The notes: a model not told the origin generated them from the sequence alone. 64,000 bases of DNA from Anopheles merus (GCF_017562075.2 NC_054084.1:11952745-12016744), one strand, 5' to 3'; counted from the first letter of the stretch, positions 13,570-26,200 are shown. Made by a program: numbers and translations.

Positions 13570-16426
13570 TAAAAGACTCACACATTATTACAATTATTCA
13601 ACGACTTAACGAACCAATTATTCATTATCCAACGACCCAGTTTAAGATTTTCTGTCATACAGAATCACTAAAGATGATTTAAGGCAAAATGATGATTTCT
13701 GATTTCAAGTTGGATTGCAGAATTGAAGTCTAACTAGATTGAATTTTGAAATAGTTCAAATCTGGTTGCATTCATCAAGGCTAATATATATAATATGACA
13801 TTTATTACGTGCCATTTTTTCGTGCAGCAACTTACATCACACATCACAAGGCAGAGGGGGAAAATGTCAAAAAAAAAACCAAAAATATGGTTGATTTTTG
13901 GATTTGCACGCACCCGGCAAAGCTCTCTAACACGCGAGAAAAGATCCAGAGAAACCACTTTTCGCTGGCGTCCGATTCGAAACCTACGCCTTAAACCCCA
14001 TTTACTGTCTTTACCAGCTTTCGATTGCGTATAATTCATTCAATTGGAATTAAAGTTATGTCACCTCTGCACACCACGCAACACCTTATAGATCCATCTC
14101 ACTCTCCACTACCAAATTCGAGGTAGGAAACGTTGTCAAACAAAAAAGTGATGTCATCGATTTGCCAGCCAGAACAAACAGAGGGAATTAATTAAAATGA
14201 GACTTGTTCATAAAGAACGCCAACATTAAAATGAACCAGTTTACTACTGGGCAACGACACTCGTCTGAGAGCGATGTTAATTGATATCCAATAATTCCCT
14301 TGCCAGACAGACTACGACAAAGAAGTCATACATTCATTGGTGACCATTTATGATTACGAGGCAAAAGTAAAGAAAAAAACCTTCATCAACATCATTCCCT
14401 TTTGTTCCCCGACAGAGGAGCTGGTTATTTGCAAACATCCCTCCCGTCTCCTACACCGAGACACACTCACAAATGCATAACTTACTGAATCAGCATTAAA
14501 TTGCCAAAGCAGATGAGCTGTACACATTGGCGAAGAAGGAAATGAAAGGCCAACATACAGTAGGAAGACACTAGCGAACAGATTATGCTACCCTGCAGCA
14601 CAGCATCGACCGAGCCGACGAAGACGACGAGGGCTGCAAAACACGTGCTATGATGGTGTGGTAGAATAAAGTATTTGATTGTGTGCAAAAAAAACGCACA
14701 CGCACAGAATCGTACAGCGATCAGCGACGTTGATGAGTCATCGGTCTGCCCGGTGGCGTTGTTCGTTTGTGGGAAGTTTTCGCAAATATTAACGCCACTC
14801 CAAGGCCCGAAATTTTGATAACGGGCTGAACCACTGGGAAACATGCGCCGGCGTGCTCTGGTGCTGTGTTGTGGCGGGAAATTTGACGCATGCAGTTTTT
14901 TAAACCCATTCATTGGTATTGGTTTTGCAAATGCAATGGGTACGTTTGCGAATGCATTCGTTTTGATGTCGTGGGTGTTTTTGGGGGCGCGAATTGGACA
15001 AATATTTGAACATGAAACAAGTGATTGCAGTGATAATTGAAAAAGGGGTGCTGCTTTACTTAAAATAAGGTTCGGTAAATGAGCCTCAAATGTAAGGTAT
15101 CACATACAGGGTATTCTAGAGTTTTTTTAACCATTTAACCAAGAGAACATCAATGGTGACAACAGCAAATTTTTGGATTTTTCTAAAAAAAAATTATTTA
15201 TAATTTTATAATGTGTCGTGTGATAATGATTTAAATAATTTAAAAAATATATAAAATAGTATTTTGCACAATTCGTACATTTACAGTTTTAATCTTTCTC
15301 ATCCGTATTTTCCACAAATCGTGATAAACGGCTGTCCATGTAGTAATGGTAGGCACTGTATAAATAAACTAAATGATAAAAAGATTCTTATTCGATTTTT
15401 CACCCAATAAAAAACAATAAATATTGAAAAGTATATTAAGAGAAGAATCAAGCACTATGAAAACATTAACAACATTCAACTACACTTTTTTCAATTCAAA
15501 ATCTTGAGTTACGCAAACAGTCATTATGCGATTGCTCTTGCACGCATTGCATGACTTTTTCTTCTCGTTTTTTGCATACATTTAATATGTATTTGCATCG
15601 CTCGGGAACAATGAAACAGTAAAACCGACACAAGCGAGTATGATGATGTTATCCGCGCGTCTGTAACAAATTTTGAGACAAAACAAAAAAAAAAACATGC
15701 TCCATTTTCAATCGGTGCAATTCGGAAAGCGGGAAGTGAAATTTACCCAAAAACGACCCACCCACTCCTACACCCCCATGAGCACAGAGAGATCTTGCGT
15801 ATCATACGCACGCAGCCCACATAACAAAACCCGGGGTGCACTGGCACTGGCAAACCTGTTAGAACGTATTGTGTTTCTCTCTTCTTTTTTTTTATTTTTA
15901 ATTCACGTTTTGGTCCAGAGCTGCCCCTCATACAAACACAAATGCTCGCTGCACTCGATCGCCAAATCAAAGCAACCACCGCATCCAAAAAAGGGGAGTT
16001 GCCGCCACATATACGCAAGGGAGCGTTTACATTGGAAATCATGCGAAGCGTAAAACTTTTAACGTTAAGTATCTCCGCATATGTGTGGCGTGCCGACCAC
16101 CCGGCACATCATCATTGCTCATCATCTGCCTCTAAACCCACCCTTCTTTCACCGGTCCATCCCTTCCAACCGCCTCCCCACAGCCAGGGGGAATTCATCA
16201 ATGCTGCGCTCCCGTTTACTTACGCAAAAATATTTCCCTACACAGCACAACGTGTGCGCTTCTGTCGTCTCTTTCAGACGCTCTCACAGATGGGGTGTGG
16301 TGTAAGGGCATTTCTTTTTCACTCTCATTGGGAAAATTGGGGGGAAAAGGGCAACCAGGAAGAAGAATGGAATGGGAGAGGATGGGATGGGGTTTAAATT
16401 AAAATAAACAAAAATTAAATACATAC

Positions 16427-16525
16427 AAGTGAGGTGGATTCACGTACAACTTGCGAGATGTTTTCCCTCAGCTGTGCCGCCATGCCGGGCTTGTTAAGCC
16501 CGCGGGTGAACTTCCGCTCGGTCAT
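16427..16525 (-). CDS. DOCK9/10/11-like (zizimin) guanine-nucleotide exchange factor, first coding exon
   Basis: The minus strand has an ATG at 16525 preceded by a favourable CAACAACA context. It opens 33 codons that end exactly in phase 0 at a donor (CTT then GTATGT). The peptide begins MTERKFTRGLNKPG and continues with AAQLRENISQVVRE. From memory, DOCK-D family proteins (human DOCK9) carry RKFTRxLxKPGxAAxLR followed by a xxSxVVR segment at their N-terminus, and this exon matches at nearly every conserved position. DOCK9-type proteins are large (about 2000 aa) Cdc42/Rac exchange factors with PH, DHR1 and DHR2 domains acting at membranes and the actin cytoskeleton. None of those domains is in the window. 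The remaining exons must lie left of base 1, implying a first intron longer than 16 kb. It could also be an alternative first exon. Confidence 0.75.
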
Positions 16526-18700
16526 TGTTGTTGTTCAGCTTTTAGCACAAACACACACATACACACACATACACGTACGAACAAAAAAACTGGGTTGGTA
16601 CGACTCTGTTTTGTGTTATGGTGTTATTCACAACCGGCACAGGAGATGGGACATTTAATCGATTCTGCGTGCTGCTGCGCTTTTTTCCGGGATAAAAGCA
16701 TGGAGAGTTTTACAAATAAAAACACACACACACACGCACACTTGCATACACAAACACACACACGAACGCACGCACTATCTCACAGGCCCGCGAAGGCACA
16801 TGCCAACATGTGCCACCGCCGGGGGGAACGTGTCACGAGATTTCAAACTCCACTTGCCCGCTCCAGCCGGGGGCACATTTTTGGCTGCTGCTGCTGTTTT
16901 TACTATTTTGTTTTCACTTTTCAACGATTGAACGACCTAAAAATCGACACTTTATGGTTGGCAGAGTGCAAAAAAAAATTCACTTTCAGTGCACTTGGGG
17001 CAAAAATTTCACTCGACTTGCACTAAAAAAGTGGGGTGGGAAAAAGTGGGAAGAAACATATAAGAATTAGGGAAACACACTTTTGCAAAGATAAGGCATT
17101 GAAATTAAAAACGGCAGCACTTGTAGTAATGATTTCACTTTTGCTTTTATGCTTGCAAAACACAACCCGTTTAACCCACTCATACACACACACGCACGCT
17201 TGCGGCTCGAGAACCGGGTTTGCAGCATAGAACGCGGCGCCGCCTACTGTGGGATGCGCGTGTGTAGGCTCGGACGACGCGTGAGTGTAGCAAAGGAACG
17301 AACGAACAACAAAAACAACACACTCAAAGCGTGTTGCTCTCACACACAAAGGCCAAAAACCGGATAACCGGGCGCGCACACCTGTCAAACGGGTTTTTTT
17401 TTTTTTGGGGGAAGGGTTTTACGGCCTTTTGTTTTATTCTATCCACACACACACACGTACGCACAGTCACACGCACCTTTGCGTAGGGTCATCACGAAGA
17501 AAAGGCATACCAAACAATGAAAACTAGGAGAACACACAGAGGCACGCACAAACTAGCCGCAAAGAGGAATTCTTCTCACTTCCTGCTCTCTTGCTTTCCT
17601 TGCTTTGGTATGGGTGTGGGATGCTGTCACAGTGTTGAGAGATGCTGCAAAGGCTCCGTCGCGACAAACAATTGGCATGATTAGGTTATCATTCATCACT
17701 TTCGCTGGGCAAAAAGAATTACGCGTACACGCACAAACACACACACACACAGAGACGGGAAAACAAAAACGCATTCACGAGAATCTCTCGCTCGTTTCCT
17801 CCTGGGCGGAGAAATTCCTTATCGCCTGGCTGCTGGGCCGAGATTGCATGTCAACACAGCAGCAGCAGCAGCAGCCACTGACACACGCCCTTCGCGACCG
17901 CTGGACCGGACCGCTGTTCCGGCTGATTGAGCCGAATGAAATCCTGCCCCAACCCCGCCCGCGGTCGCTATTGATTACACAAACGCGCGCGCACGCACAC
18001 TCACTAGCTTCGCTGGTTGCTGCTTTTGTTCGGAAACTACCACTTTATGCACAATCAACACAGTCGCTGGACCACACAGCAGCGCATTCTTATTTACCTT
18101 CAGGCGAGGAAAGAGGGATCACACCAACTGCAAAGGAAATCCCCCAAACCTGTCAGGACAATAACGCATCCCTCACCAACACACATCCTTGCTGGATGTC
18201 TCGCGCACACCAACACACACACAGCCCTAAACCCTACGCAACAACCTTTGCGAGACAAGGTTCGATAATCCTTTGCCTCGCGTTTGCTCGCGTGATCACG
18301 CGTGACCCTTTTCGCGACTAATCGATTTTGTCTGTCGTTGTGGCCGCAACAACAACAAAAAAACCCGGTCGCAGACGGTTAATTTACAAACTCACAGACG
18401 CATCGACACACAGCTTCACACAGAACTACTCCTCGTCACACACATTCGAACGTACGGTTGGCTTAGGAACGCGCGCCTACTGCTGTGCTGCCCGCACGCT
18501 TTCCGTTTTTTTGTGATAAGGGAACTTGAAAAAAGGGCTGCGGACTCCCGGGAGCGCTTCGACACTGAATAGTGTTTCGCAAAACACGCGCGCACGAAAA
18601 ACACGTCCAACGTTTGCTGGCTGCTGAGCGTAAATGAGTGAGTGAGAGGGGGCGGTTCCGATTGCTGAGCTGTAGCGCACGATGGGCCACGGATGGACAT
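16526..18700 (-). promoter_or_regulatory. Probable 5' UTR and promoter region of the DOCK9-like gene
   Basis: This stretch, upstream of the minus-strand ATG at 16525, is richer in GC than its surroundings. It carries many short CA/GT microsatellites (around 16550, 16725, 17165, 17445, 17740, 17990) and a CAG run near 17860-17877. Long open frames cross it (for example 17605-18321 on the plus strand), but they encode low-complexity Thr/His peptides that look like read-through of the repeats. No clear TATA box or start site was resolved. The regulatory role is inferred from position. Confidence 0.4.
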
Positions 18701-20746
18701 ACAATGAAATTCTATTTGTAATTGTAATGGAATTGAAAGAGTTGAAAAATATGTTTAATTAAAACAGTTTTGAATAGCTTTGATTTCTTTGAGATAAACG
18801 GCTTGTAAGCTGGAACAGTGTTACTCTAACTGATTTCTTGTCATGGTTTATTTCAATGATTTAATTTATCTAATTCAGGACTGGTTGAAAATGCTTACGG
18901 CAGGAGTGGTTTTGGCGAAAGAAAAAAATTGAAAAATATTTTTATTTTATACAAAAAGCTGTTCTGGCTATTATTCAAGTACTTGCTTAATGCAATTTTA
19001 CACTATTGGAACACTTTTCGCCCGGAAAACAGATATTGTTTTTAATGCTAGCTCTCCTAGCCTTGATGGATTTTTAAGTTTTCATGTTTTTTTTAAAGAT
19101 GTACCTCGTCGTAACGTTTCAATATTATTATCTTTGAAACAACAATACAAATTGGGTTTTTATATTGTCTATGAAGTGAAAGTAGATCAAAATATATGTT
19201 ATGACCGCTCTTATTACTATGTTGTCCCATCGTTCCGCCAGTTAACACGGCAACGGAGAGTGTGTGCGTGCAAAGCGTTTTCTCTCAAGCGCGGTCGCTC
19301 TCTCGCTCCCATACACACGTTCTCTCAGCAAATTGCTTTTGTATTTGTTTTTGGTACTGTGTACTGTTTTTGTTTTTGTTTTTTTTTTTTCTCAAGCGGA
19401 CAACAATCGTTGTCGTGCACGTGGAGCGGAAGATGGTATGCAGCGGATTTTGGATCATGGTGTTGTTGGAGCTTCATTTAGCATCCTTGGCAAGGTGTTG
19501 GGAGAAATGTTAATCTGAACAATTGGAACGATCTTGTCGTATCGTTTGGAACATGGGATAGTACTTTCCAAGGTGCATTTGTGCAACGTTGAACAGATGT
19601 ACTAGGAAGGTCAACGACGGTTGACCAACTCTATGGAGATGATTTAGCTTTTGTTATTGAGCAGGTGGCTTGTTAAATAATTCGTATTTTTGTAACGTAT
19701 TGCTACTGCTAATGATATTTGTTTGACGAAAAATCAAATTTTTGGTGCACTTACTCCTTGAAATATAGAGTAAAAAGATCACTTACATAGATTTTAATAC
19801 GAGCGAGTGAAATATGTATCTAATTAACGAATTAGTTTTAAATCGTCATCCATTTGTATTTCACTGAATATTGCTCTTTAAGTAGGAACATAATAAAAAT
19901 TGAAACAGCAGACAATAAATACAGAGGCTTTTTTTGTTAGAAATACGCTCATTTTAATTCTTCAAATAACGATGTTTTGGAGTCAAAAGCATACATAAAA
20001 ATTCAAATCCTTAACTATTAGGGAAGTAAACATTTTGAAAATTAATGATGGCCTATACATTCAAGCTTCGTCCCATAGTGCAGCGAGCCCCCCGGATAAT
20101 CGGGAGATCGCACACTGACGTCCGTACGTGCTGTCAATCCCGCCAGATCGTTGCACTGTGTTGGTGTACCGATTTGTTGTTTTGCAATACATTTTCACCC
20201 GTGGTTCGCAGCTGTCCGACGATTTTTGTGGCCAAAATTAGTTTCTTTGTAGCTTGCAGCTTATCGGTGGCCGAGTGTAGATTTGGGTTGTTGGGGGGCG
20301 TGCCCGCACAAACACCCTCACACTAACAGGGCGGAGGGCCACTGTTCACCTTCTTTGGTGCCACACCACCGTCGCAGCGACCGAGCGACACAGGAGGCTC
20401 GAGAGGTTTTCCGCGGCCCCTCTCTACTGGCGTCATCGAACTAACGGGGGCGGCCAGCACGGAAAAACGGCCGACATTTGCATTACGCAGTTTGGTAGAG
20501 TTAATAATCCATCGCACGGCATCGCGCTGTACCATCGTGTGCGGGTGTCGTTTCGGCAGAGGATGAGTGCTAGTCGCTGCTAGACCGCTAAGAGCTAAGT
20601 GACCCAGATCGATACGGTCGGTGCATCCGTTGCACTCGTCTACTATCTCGCTTCTTGCTATAGTGTCTGTGTGTGTGTGTGCGGGTGTTTGCGCGAAACA
20701 CACCGACGCGGGGAGCTCGCTCGGATTCCCCGGTGGGCCGGAGGAC
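18701..20746. other. Intergenic region between divergent genes, with the phosphatase 5' UTR at its right end
   Basis: The DOCK9-like and PPM1L-like genes point away from each other, so this is the space between divergent genes. Up to about 20040 the DNA is AT-rich with no supported gene. From about 20050 it becomes GC-rich, and the last few hundred bases before the ATG at 20747 (including a GT run at 20666-20682) are probably 5' UTR of the phosphatase. The upstream frame stays open from about 20621 but offers no earlier ATG. Confidence 0.4.
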
Positions 20747-23700
20747 ATGGAGGACGAGTTAGAAGATAAGATACTGTACCAAACGCTGTCCAAGTCGCAC
20801 ATGAAGCTGCTCTCGAAGTTCGCCGTCGGCGTCACGCCGCTCAACAGCTCGCTCAGCTACGTCTGGAAAGTGATGCGGGTGTACCTGCTGAAGCCGGAGG
20901 TGCTGATCGCCGGCCTGCTAATCTGTCTGTTCGTCCTGTACCTGCAAGCAGCGGAGGTATGGAGCCGCGGGTTCATCGGGCGCATCAGCAACTCGCTCGG
21001 GCTCGGGAAGGCGGGCGGCCGGTCCGGCAAGCTGTCCATGCTGGCATCGGCCGCGGAGAAGCACAGCTGGGACGAGCGGACGACCGGCAGTGCGGTGTAC
21101 GCGGTCCAAGGCCGCCGGGCCAAGATGGAGGACAGGTGAGCGTTTTGGGGGGGGTGGTATAATGCAGTCGGAAGAAGCCCCACTTGAGCTGGTAGCGAGA
21201 GGCTTACTACTGGCTGGGTGGCGGTGGCGAAAAGGAAAAATAGTGTAACAGAGGGGGCAGGGTTGTGCGGAAAAGCGTAGCAGTATTAGACCACCCTTTG
21301 CCGCACTTTCCCTCACTGTCGGCCACCGGTTATCGCTCCACTTAATGTCAAAGCTGTAACGGAGGTATTTTTAGAAAACCCCCGAAACCGCGCGATGTTG
21401 GTCTGTGTGTGCGTCTTCGGTGTGCGGCTACAAAGTGCAATCCGAAATCCGATCTGACCGCACATCGAACTACAGGCCTACAAATCGATGCATGCAGTTT
21501 AAATCTTTCAATTACGTTTCCATCACTTTGAACGATGCTACTCCTAACAGCTTTACATTTGCCTCACAATCATAAATCAGGGCGGAAATGCGAGTAAACG
21601 ACCACCACCGCCACCTCGCCAACTAGATGCGTGGAGGGTGTTTTTCCCTCCTCTGATAATAAAGTGCGCACTTGACGCAGCGTCATCGCGTAGTAGGCCT
21701 ACCTTTCTTTTACACGATCGCTGTTTGCGGTTCCTTTTCTTTGTTTACCGCCCCGGGTGTGCCTCGAGTGTCCCGCGCGCACATGGCGTTGGTGACACAC
21801 TCGTGTCGGGGAGCCGCCGCCGTGGAAAAGAGGGCCTCTCGTGATTTCACACTAATGGGAATTAACGCTTACACCCCTCTCTCTCTCTCTCTTGTTTCCC
21901 GGCTGCTTCATACAGATTTGTGATAAGTGAAAACATCAACAGCAGCGGCATTTCCCTGTTTGCCATCTTCGACGGGCACGGCGGCGAGTACGCGGCCGAG
22001 TACGCGAAAACCGTGCTGATAAAGAACATCCACCAGAAGCTGATGCAATCGTCGGCCATTGCGGACGGGAAGGAGCTGCCCGGCCCGAAGGCTGGCGTCT
22101 GTGCGGAGGACGACCGGAAGCAGCAGGAGGAGGAGAAGGAAGAGAAGGAGGACGACAAGCAGGAGCAGCAGGAAGTAAACGAACGGTACAAGGTGAACGC
22201 GCACAATGGAAATAGTGACCCGTCGGGTGCGGTCCAGCGGCGACAGAGCTTTCGCAAATCCAAGACCGAGGACACGGTCGGAACGGGCAACAATGGTGCA
22301 GCGAACGGTGGTGGTGGTGGAGGAGCAGCAGCCAACAACAATCAGATGCTGGAGAACGATTTGCTGAGCAAGTACATGGGCAATCAGTCGCCGGCTCGGC
22401 AGCAGGTGAAGAAGAACCTGCTGAACGGGACGTCGGGCAGCGGTGAGCCCGTGCCGGCCAAGCCGAAAACGTACGATGCCCGCTGCTACGTGCAGAATGG
22501 TAGTATCAACTTTGGCAAGATCATTACCGACGAGGTGCTGGCGGCTGATTACGATCTGGTGGAGGCGGCGAAGAAAATGGTAAGCCAAAAAAGGGTTATT
22601 TTTGATCATTATTTCCCATTTTTATTTGTAGAATGAATGGATTAAGGCCGACGTTTAGAACTTGATACAGTGTACGTTTGCTATCTGCGTACCTTGTCGA
22701 ATTTTCCACATGCCCGAGCTCGGCACATCGTCACACGAGTCGTAAACTGCAAATGGAAACGTGCAAAATGAGTGCAACGCAGCAACGAACCTGCAGCAGA
22801 ACTTGCCACTGACTTACCGCGGTCGAACACGGACTGTTCCCTTTGTTGATTAGCCATAGTTCTGGCCATCACTCGAGCTCTGGCACGCAATCGCTGTTCT
22901 TCAAACATAGCATCTGTCTCTTGCAATGCTTTCATCCGGTCGGTATCGATGGTACGGTCTCTTGACGGCCGTGCACTGTATGCTGGAGTTAGCGGTGCTT
23001 GATCGTATATCGGACGTGCTGGCGTGGAAATGGCTGGTGATTGAGGCATTGCTGTGCACATGAAGAAGAGAAAAAAGGGAGAGTAGAATGTTATAAACAC
23101 TCTCGCAGATTTTTGTTTTTCGTTTCCAATTCCAAACCTTTCAATCCGTTTTCGATCGTTTCGAGCCGCCTCAGTATGGTGGCAATGTTGGCTTCCAGTC
23201 CGGCACACGCATTACGGCCCTCCGCCGTTTGCTGCAGCTGTGTGATGCTGCAAGACAAAGCAGGATTGGTAATCAAACGATTGGCGCTTGTAGGAGACAC
23301 ACTTGCCGTTCCGTGGCTTACCTATCTTGCATTTCCTCGAGCTGATTGCGGATTAGCTCGTACCCGAAGCCACTTGACCTTTGCGGTACCGTATCAGTGC
23401 CGGTGTCGCTTGAAGTGCTCGACGATTGTGCGATACATGCCGGAAGGAGCAGTATGGCGGCTATTGACACAATGCACCGCCCAGACAATCGTCCTTTCGC
23501 TGCCATGATCGTACACTGATTGACTTAAACAACTCCACTGGATTTGCGCTTTGCCGCTCGTTTGGTGGCGTGTTGCTTTCAGTGGGCTTATCAGTGCCCT
23601 GCGATTTGTTGAAATTTCGTGCAAGATGTGTGCAAACGATACGGAAATTCCAGCGCAAAATACAGTTTGATTTCTTTCCGCTTCATTCCAGTCGGACTTT

Positions 23701-24302
23701 GCCGGTACGACCGCGCTGATTGCCGTCATACACCGCACCAAGCTGATAGTGGCCAATGTGGGCGATTCGCGCGGCGTCATGTGCGACTTCAAGGGTAACG
23801 CGATCCCGCTGTCGTTCGACCACAAGCCGCAGCAGGTGCGGGAGCAGAAGCGCATCGCCGACGCCGGCGGTTTCATCGCGTTCAAGGGCGTGTGGCGGGT
23901 GGCGGGCATACTGGCGACGTCCCGCGCCCTCGGCGACTATCCGCTGAAGGAGAAAAACCTGGTCATTGCCAACCCGGACGTGCTTTCCTTCGATTTAGTC
24001 GATCACCGGTAAGTGTGTGTGTGTGAGAGAGCAATTGTTACTCGTGCAAGAGTTGCTGAAACATATTTCCCTGTTTTTTTTTTTGTAGACCACAATTTCT
24101 GATCCTGGCCTCGGATGGGCTGTGGGATACGTTCACCAACGAGGAGGCGGTTGCGTACGTGCGCGAACGGTTGGACGAGCCGCACTTTGGCGCGAAAAGC
24201 ATCGCGCTGCAATCGTACAGCCGTGGCTCGGTCGATAACATTACGGTGCTGGTGATTGTGCTGAAGAACGGTCGGTACGAGATCGGTTCCTCGAGCAACT
24301 GA
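20747..24302 (+). CDS. PPM1L-like membrane-anchored PP2C serine/threonine phosphatase
   Basis: Four exons join in frame to 527 codons plus TGA: 20747-21135, 21916-22579, 23692-24008, 24089-24302, all with GT/AG borders. The ATG at 20747 is the first in-frame ATG. A hydrophobic segment at residues about 52-66 fits the N-terminal anchor of PPM1L (PP2C epsilon), which sits in the ER membrane in mammals. The Mn/Mg-dependent PP2C motifs appear in order: GRRAKMEDR (about 122-130), FAIFDGHGGE (145-154, with Asp149/Gly150 as metal ligands), ANVGDSRG (372-379), GILATSRALGDYPLK, ILASDGLWD (462-470, with the Asp466 ligand) and DNITV near the end. Family members dephosphorylate stress-kinase components (TAK1, ASK1) and CERT in mammals; that role here is inferred. 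The mammalian protein is 360 aa. The excess is mainly an insertion between DGHGGE and DFAGTT (about residues 185-345), rich in Glu/Lys/Gln with a Gly run. A FREP-like gene is nested in intron 2 on the other strand. Confidence 0.93.
22621..22626 (-). terminator. Polyadenylation signal AATAAA of the nested FREP-like gene
   Basis: On the minus strand AATAAA lies about 29 nt past the TAA stop of the nested gene and still inside the phosphatase intron. This supports the nested transcript ending here, without the rest of a fibrinogen domain. Confidence 0.55.
22655..23506 (-). CDS. Nested secreted FREP-like protein with a vestigial fibrinogen domain
   Basis: This gene lies wholly inside intron 2 of the phosphatase, on the opposite strand. 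Four exons join in frame (185+110+234+92 nt, 206 aa): 23506-23322, 23247-23138, 23051-22818, 22746-22655. Introns have GT/AG ends; one is only 86 nt. The product starts with a signal peptide (basic MAAKGRLSGR, then a hydrophobic stretch to ACIAQ). The segment FGYELIRNQLEEMQ follows, then coiled-coil helices (LEANIATILRRLETIENGLK), a Pro-rich linker and an Arg-rich helix. It ends with YDSCDDVPSSGMWKIRQ, which resembles the opening of a fibrinogen C-terminal domain (YxSCxxVPxxSGxYxI). Mosquito FREPs have this layout and act as secreted immune recognition proteins. The roughly 180-residue remainder of the domain was not found. As read, translation stops at TAA 22657-22655. An unused donor (CAAG then GTACGC, just before 22694) could lead to a further exon that I did not find. 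Confidence 0.7.
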
Positions 24303-26194
24303 ACGGCCCGCTGGCTCGTTGGACACTTTGAGGGCAATCGTTTCTATTGCGAAACAGCGATCATCTCAATGGTGATCGCCCATCAACTACCTAATTGGCT
24401 GCTTTTTCTTAACCTGTTAACCTTTCGTTTATTGATTACGCTTGTTTTTTTTTGCTGACTTATATTGTTAGAATAGCCACACTGATCGTGAAAAGGAGGC
24501 AGCTACCTTCGTTTTATCGTTAACGTTCGTTTTATGTTTAAAGATCTCTATGTTATAACGCTTTGTTTTAAAACTGATCGCTGCTCTACACTTTTAGTTC
24601 TCTTTTTCACAAAAGGCATGCTCGATGATCACTACTGTAATGCAAGCTAGTAGCTTAGTTTCAATGCCAATTGGTTGATCAAACTACTACTACTACTTCA
24701 CCTTATCTAGTGCTGCTCCGCCCAAAGAAAACGACTGGTACCAAACTGGGTTTTGCTGAATCACAGCGAACCGATTAGGGAAGGCGAGCGAGTGGAAAAT
24801 ACGTCGCGTGTAGGTTTATTTTGTTTGATTACGCTACGTATTTGCTGTAAGGTTTGCTTTCTACTTTAATAGATTAGACAGCGGGGGTGCGGGCAGCAGA
24901 GAAGCTGAACGGAACGGAAAAGGAATTCGATCTAAACAAATCGAGCCGTAGTTAGTAGTACACAATTGCAATGGCAATCCTCAATTTACCAGCACCATGT
25001 TTGTGTGTGTGAGTGAGTGTGATTTGTTGTTTTCTTTGCCACTTTGTGCAGTTTATTGAGGGCATTTTTTTTAAATATTCGTTCAACCAGATACGTAAAG
25101 GGACGCTAGTAGAAGATTTAATTGGAAATGCACTTCTCGTACTGCAAAAAAAAAAACAAAAAGATTTCGAGATGCAAGGTAGAAGTGGGAAGAGTGAGCA
25201 CGAGCGAAAGATTTCGAAAACGATTTTACTTATTTTAATGGCGCTCGATTTTCGGTACAAATTTATATTACTGACCCACAGACACACATCACACGCAGGT
25301 CCTGACAAACCGTGGAGGTGGACAAAATCGCTATACAAATTACACGTTTGCTCAACAAAGGGTAGGAACAATTGGAACAAATTAATCTAATACCAGGGAG
25401 TAGTTTTAGCGGGCAACGAGCAAACAGAGAGAAAGAGAGCGGAATCTTGCTGGATTTGTCCGAAGGGAAATGTTACTCGAGCTTATGCGTTCGGATTTGG
25501 GAATCGATTCTTATGAGACTTTTGGAAGGGCAGAGTAGGTCACAAACCGGTGCTGAAATAACAGCAAAAACCAGCTGGAAGTATCCGTTTCCGCTAGTTG
25601 GTGCCAAACGACGAGGGCAAAATGGACTAAACCAAGTATCCTAATATCATTGAAGATATCTAACAACCGATTGGGCATCAATCGTAGGTGCTAAATTAAT
25701 AATTTAAAAGTAATTGTTAGGCAGCAGGTAAGCTTACGATGCTTAACAGCAATCAATTGAACGGGAATGTCTGTGTCCCGGAGACCAACCTACGCAAAGG
25801 CGAACGCACGAACGAACGAACTCTCACAGTGATGGTGGAGGGTGTAAACCTCCAATAGCGTGAAGCATCTCCCGTGTTGGTGTCGTGCACAGTCCTGTGA
25901 CTGTGCTGCACCCCTTTTTTCTCGACTCTACTCACAATCATTAAGTCTACTTTCCTAACTTGCCTTAACCGCTCCACTATTAGACGAAGGATAGACAACA
26001 ACAACAACAAAACAACAAAACTATAGTAAAATAGAGTAGAGTATAAAGTTTGGGGGGATCACTCACACTCCCTTCACAGAGCAGAGAACAAAACGCTCTA
26101 CCGGAGCATTCTTTCGCTGGGTTTTGTAATTGTACATATCACGCGGAGAGGGTGAGCGCCGGAATGAATATTGAATCTTTTTTTTTCATTTCTG
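24303..26194 (+). other. Probable long 3' UTR of the PPM1L-like gene
   Basis: After the TGA at 24300-24302 there is no further gene on either strand up to a good AATAAA at 26195. The short open frames here (for example 25372-25644) show no family resemblance. The region is taken as the phosphatase 3' UTR, by position only. Confidence 0.5.
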
Positions 26195-26200
26195 AATAAA
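26195..26200 (+). terminator. Candidate polyadenylation signal of the PPM1L-like gene
   Basis: AATAAA lies in the context TTTCTGAATAAAACCG, about 1.9 kb beyond the stop codon. Earlier partial signals exist, so a shorter transcript is possible. Confidence 0.45.

Larger units (their letters stand above)
1..16426 (-). other. Probable first intron of a DOCK9-like gene
   Basis: I see no convincing coding exon on either strand here. The open frames are short, low in complexity and lack recognisable domains. The stretch lies downstream (to the left on the minus strand) of a DOCK9-like first coding exon that ends in a good splice donor, so it is inferred to be intron. It holds AT-rich DNA (about 9000-10050), a short inverted repeat (5601-5685), a small MITE (13387-13569), G runs near 7520-7540, and CA and GA microsatellites. 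Some short, poorly conserved exon could have been missed. Confidence 0.45.

Noticed and set aside
17605..18321. 238-codon plus-strand open frame
   Set aside because: Its composition is Thr/His-rich from CA repeats, it matches no domain, and it lies in the 5' region of a minus-strand gene.
19262..19518. Overlapping plus-strand frames ending in a plausible helical stretch
   Set aside because: Most of the length is a T-rich hydrophobic read-through, with no start context or homologue recognised.
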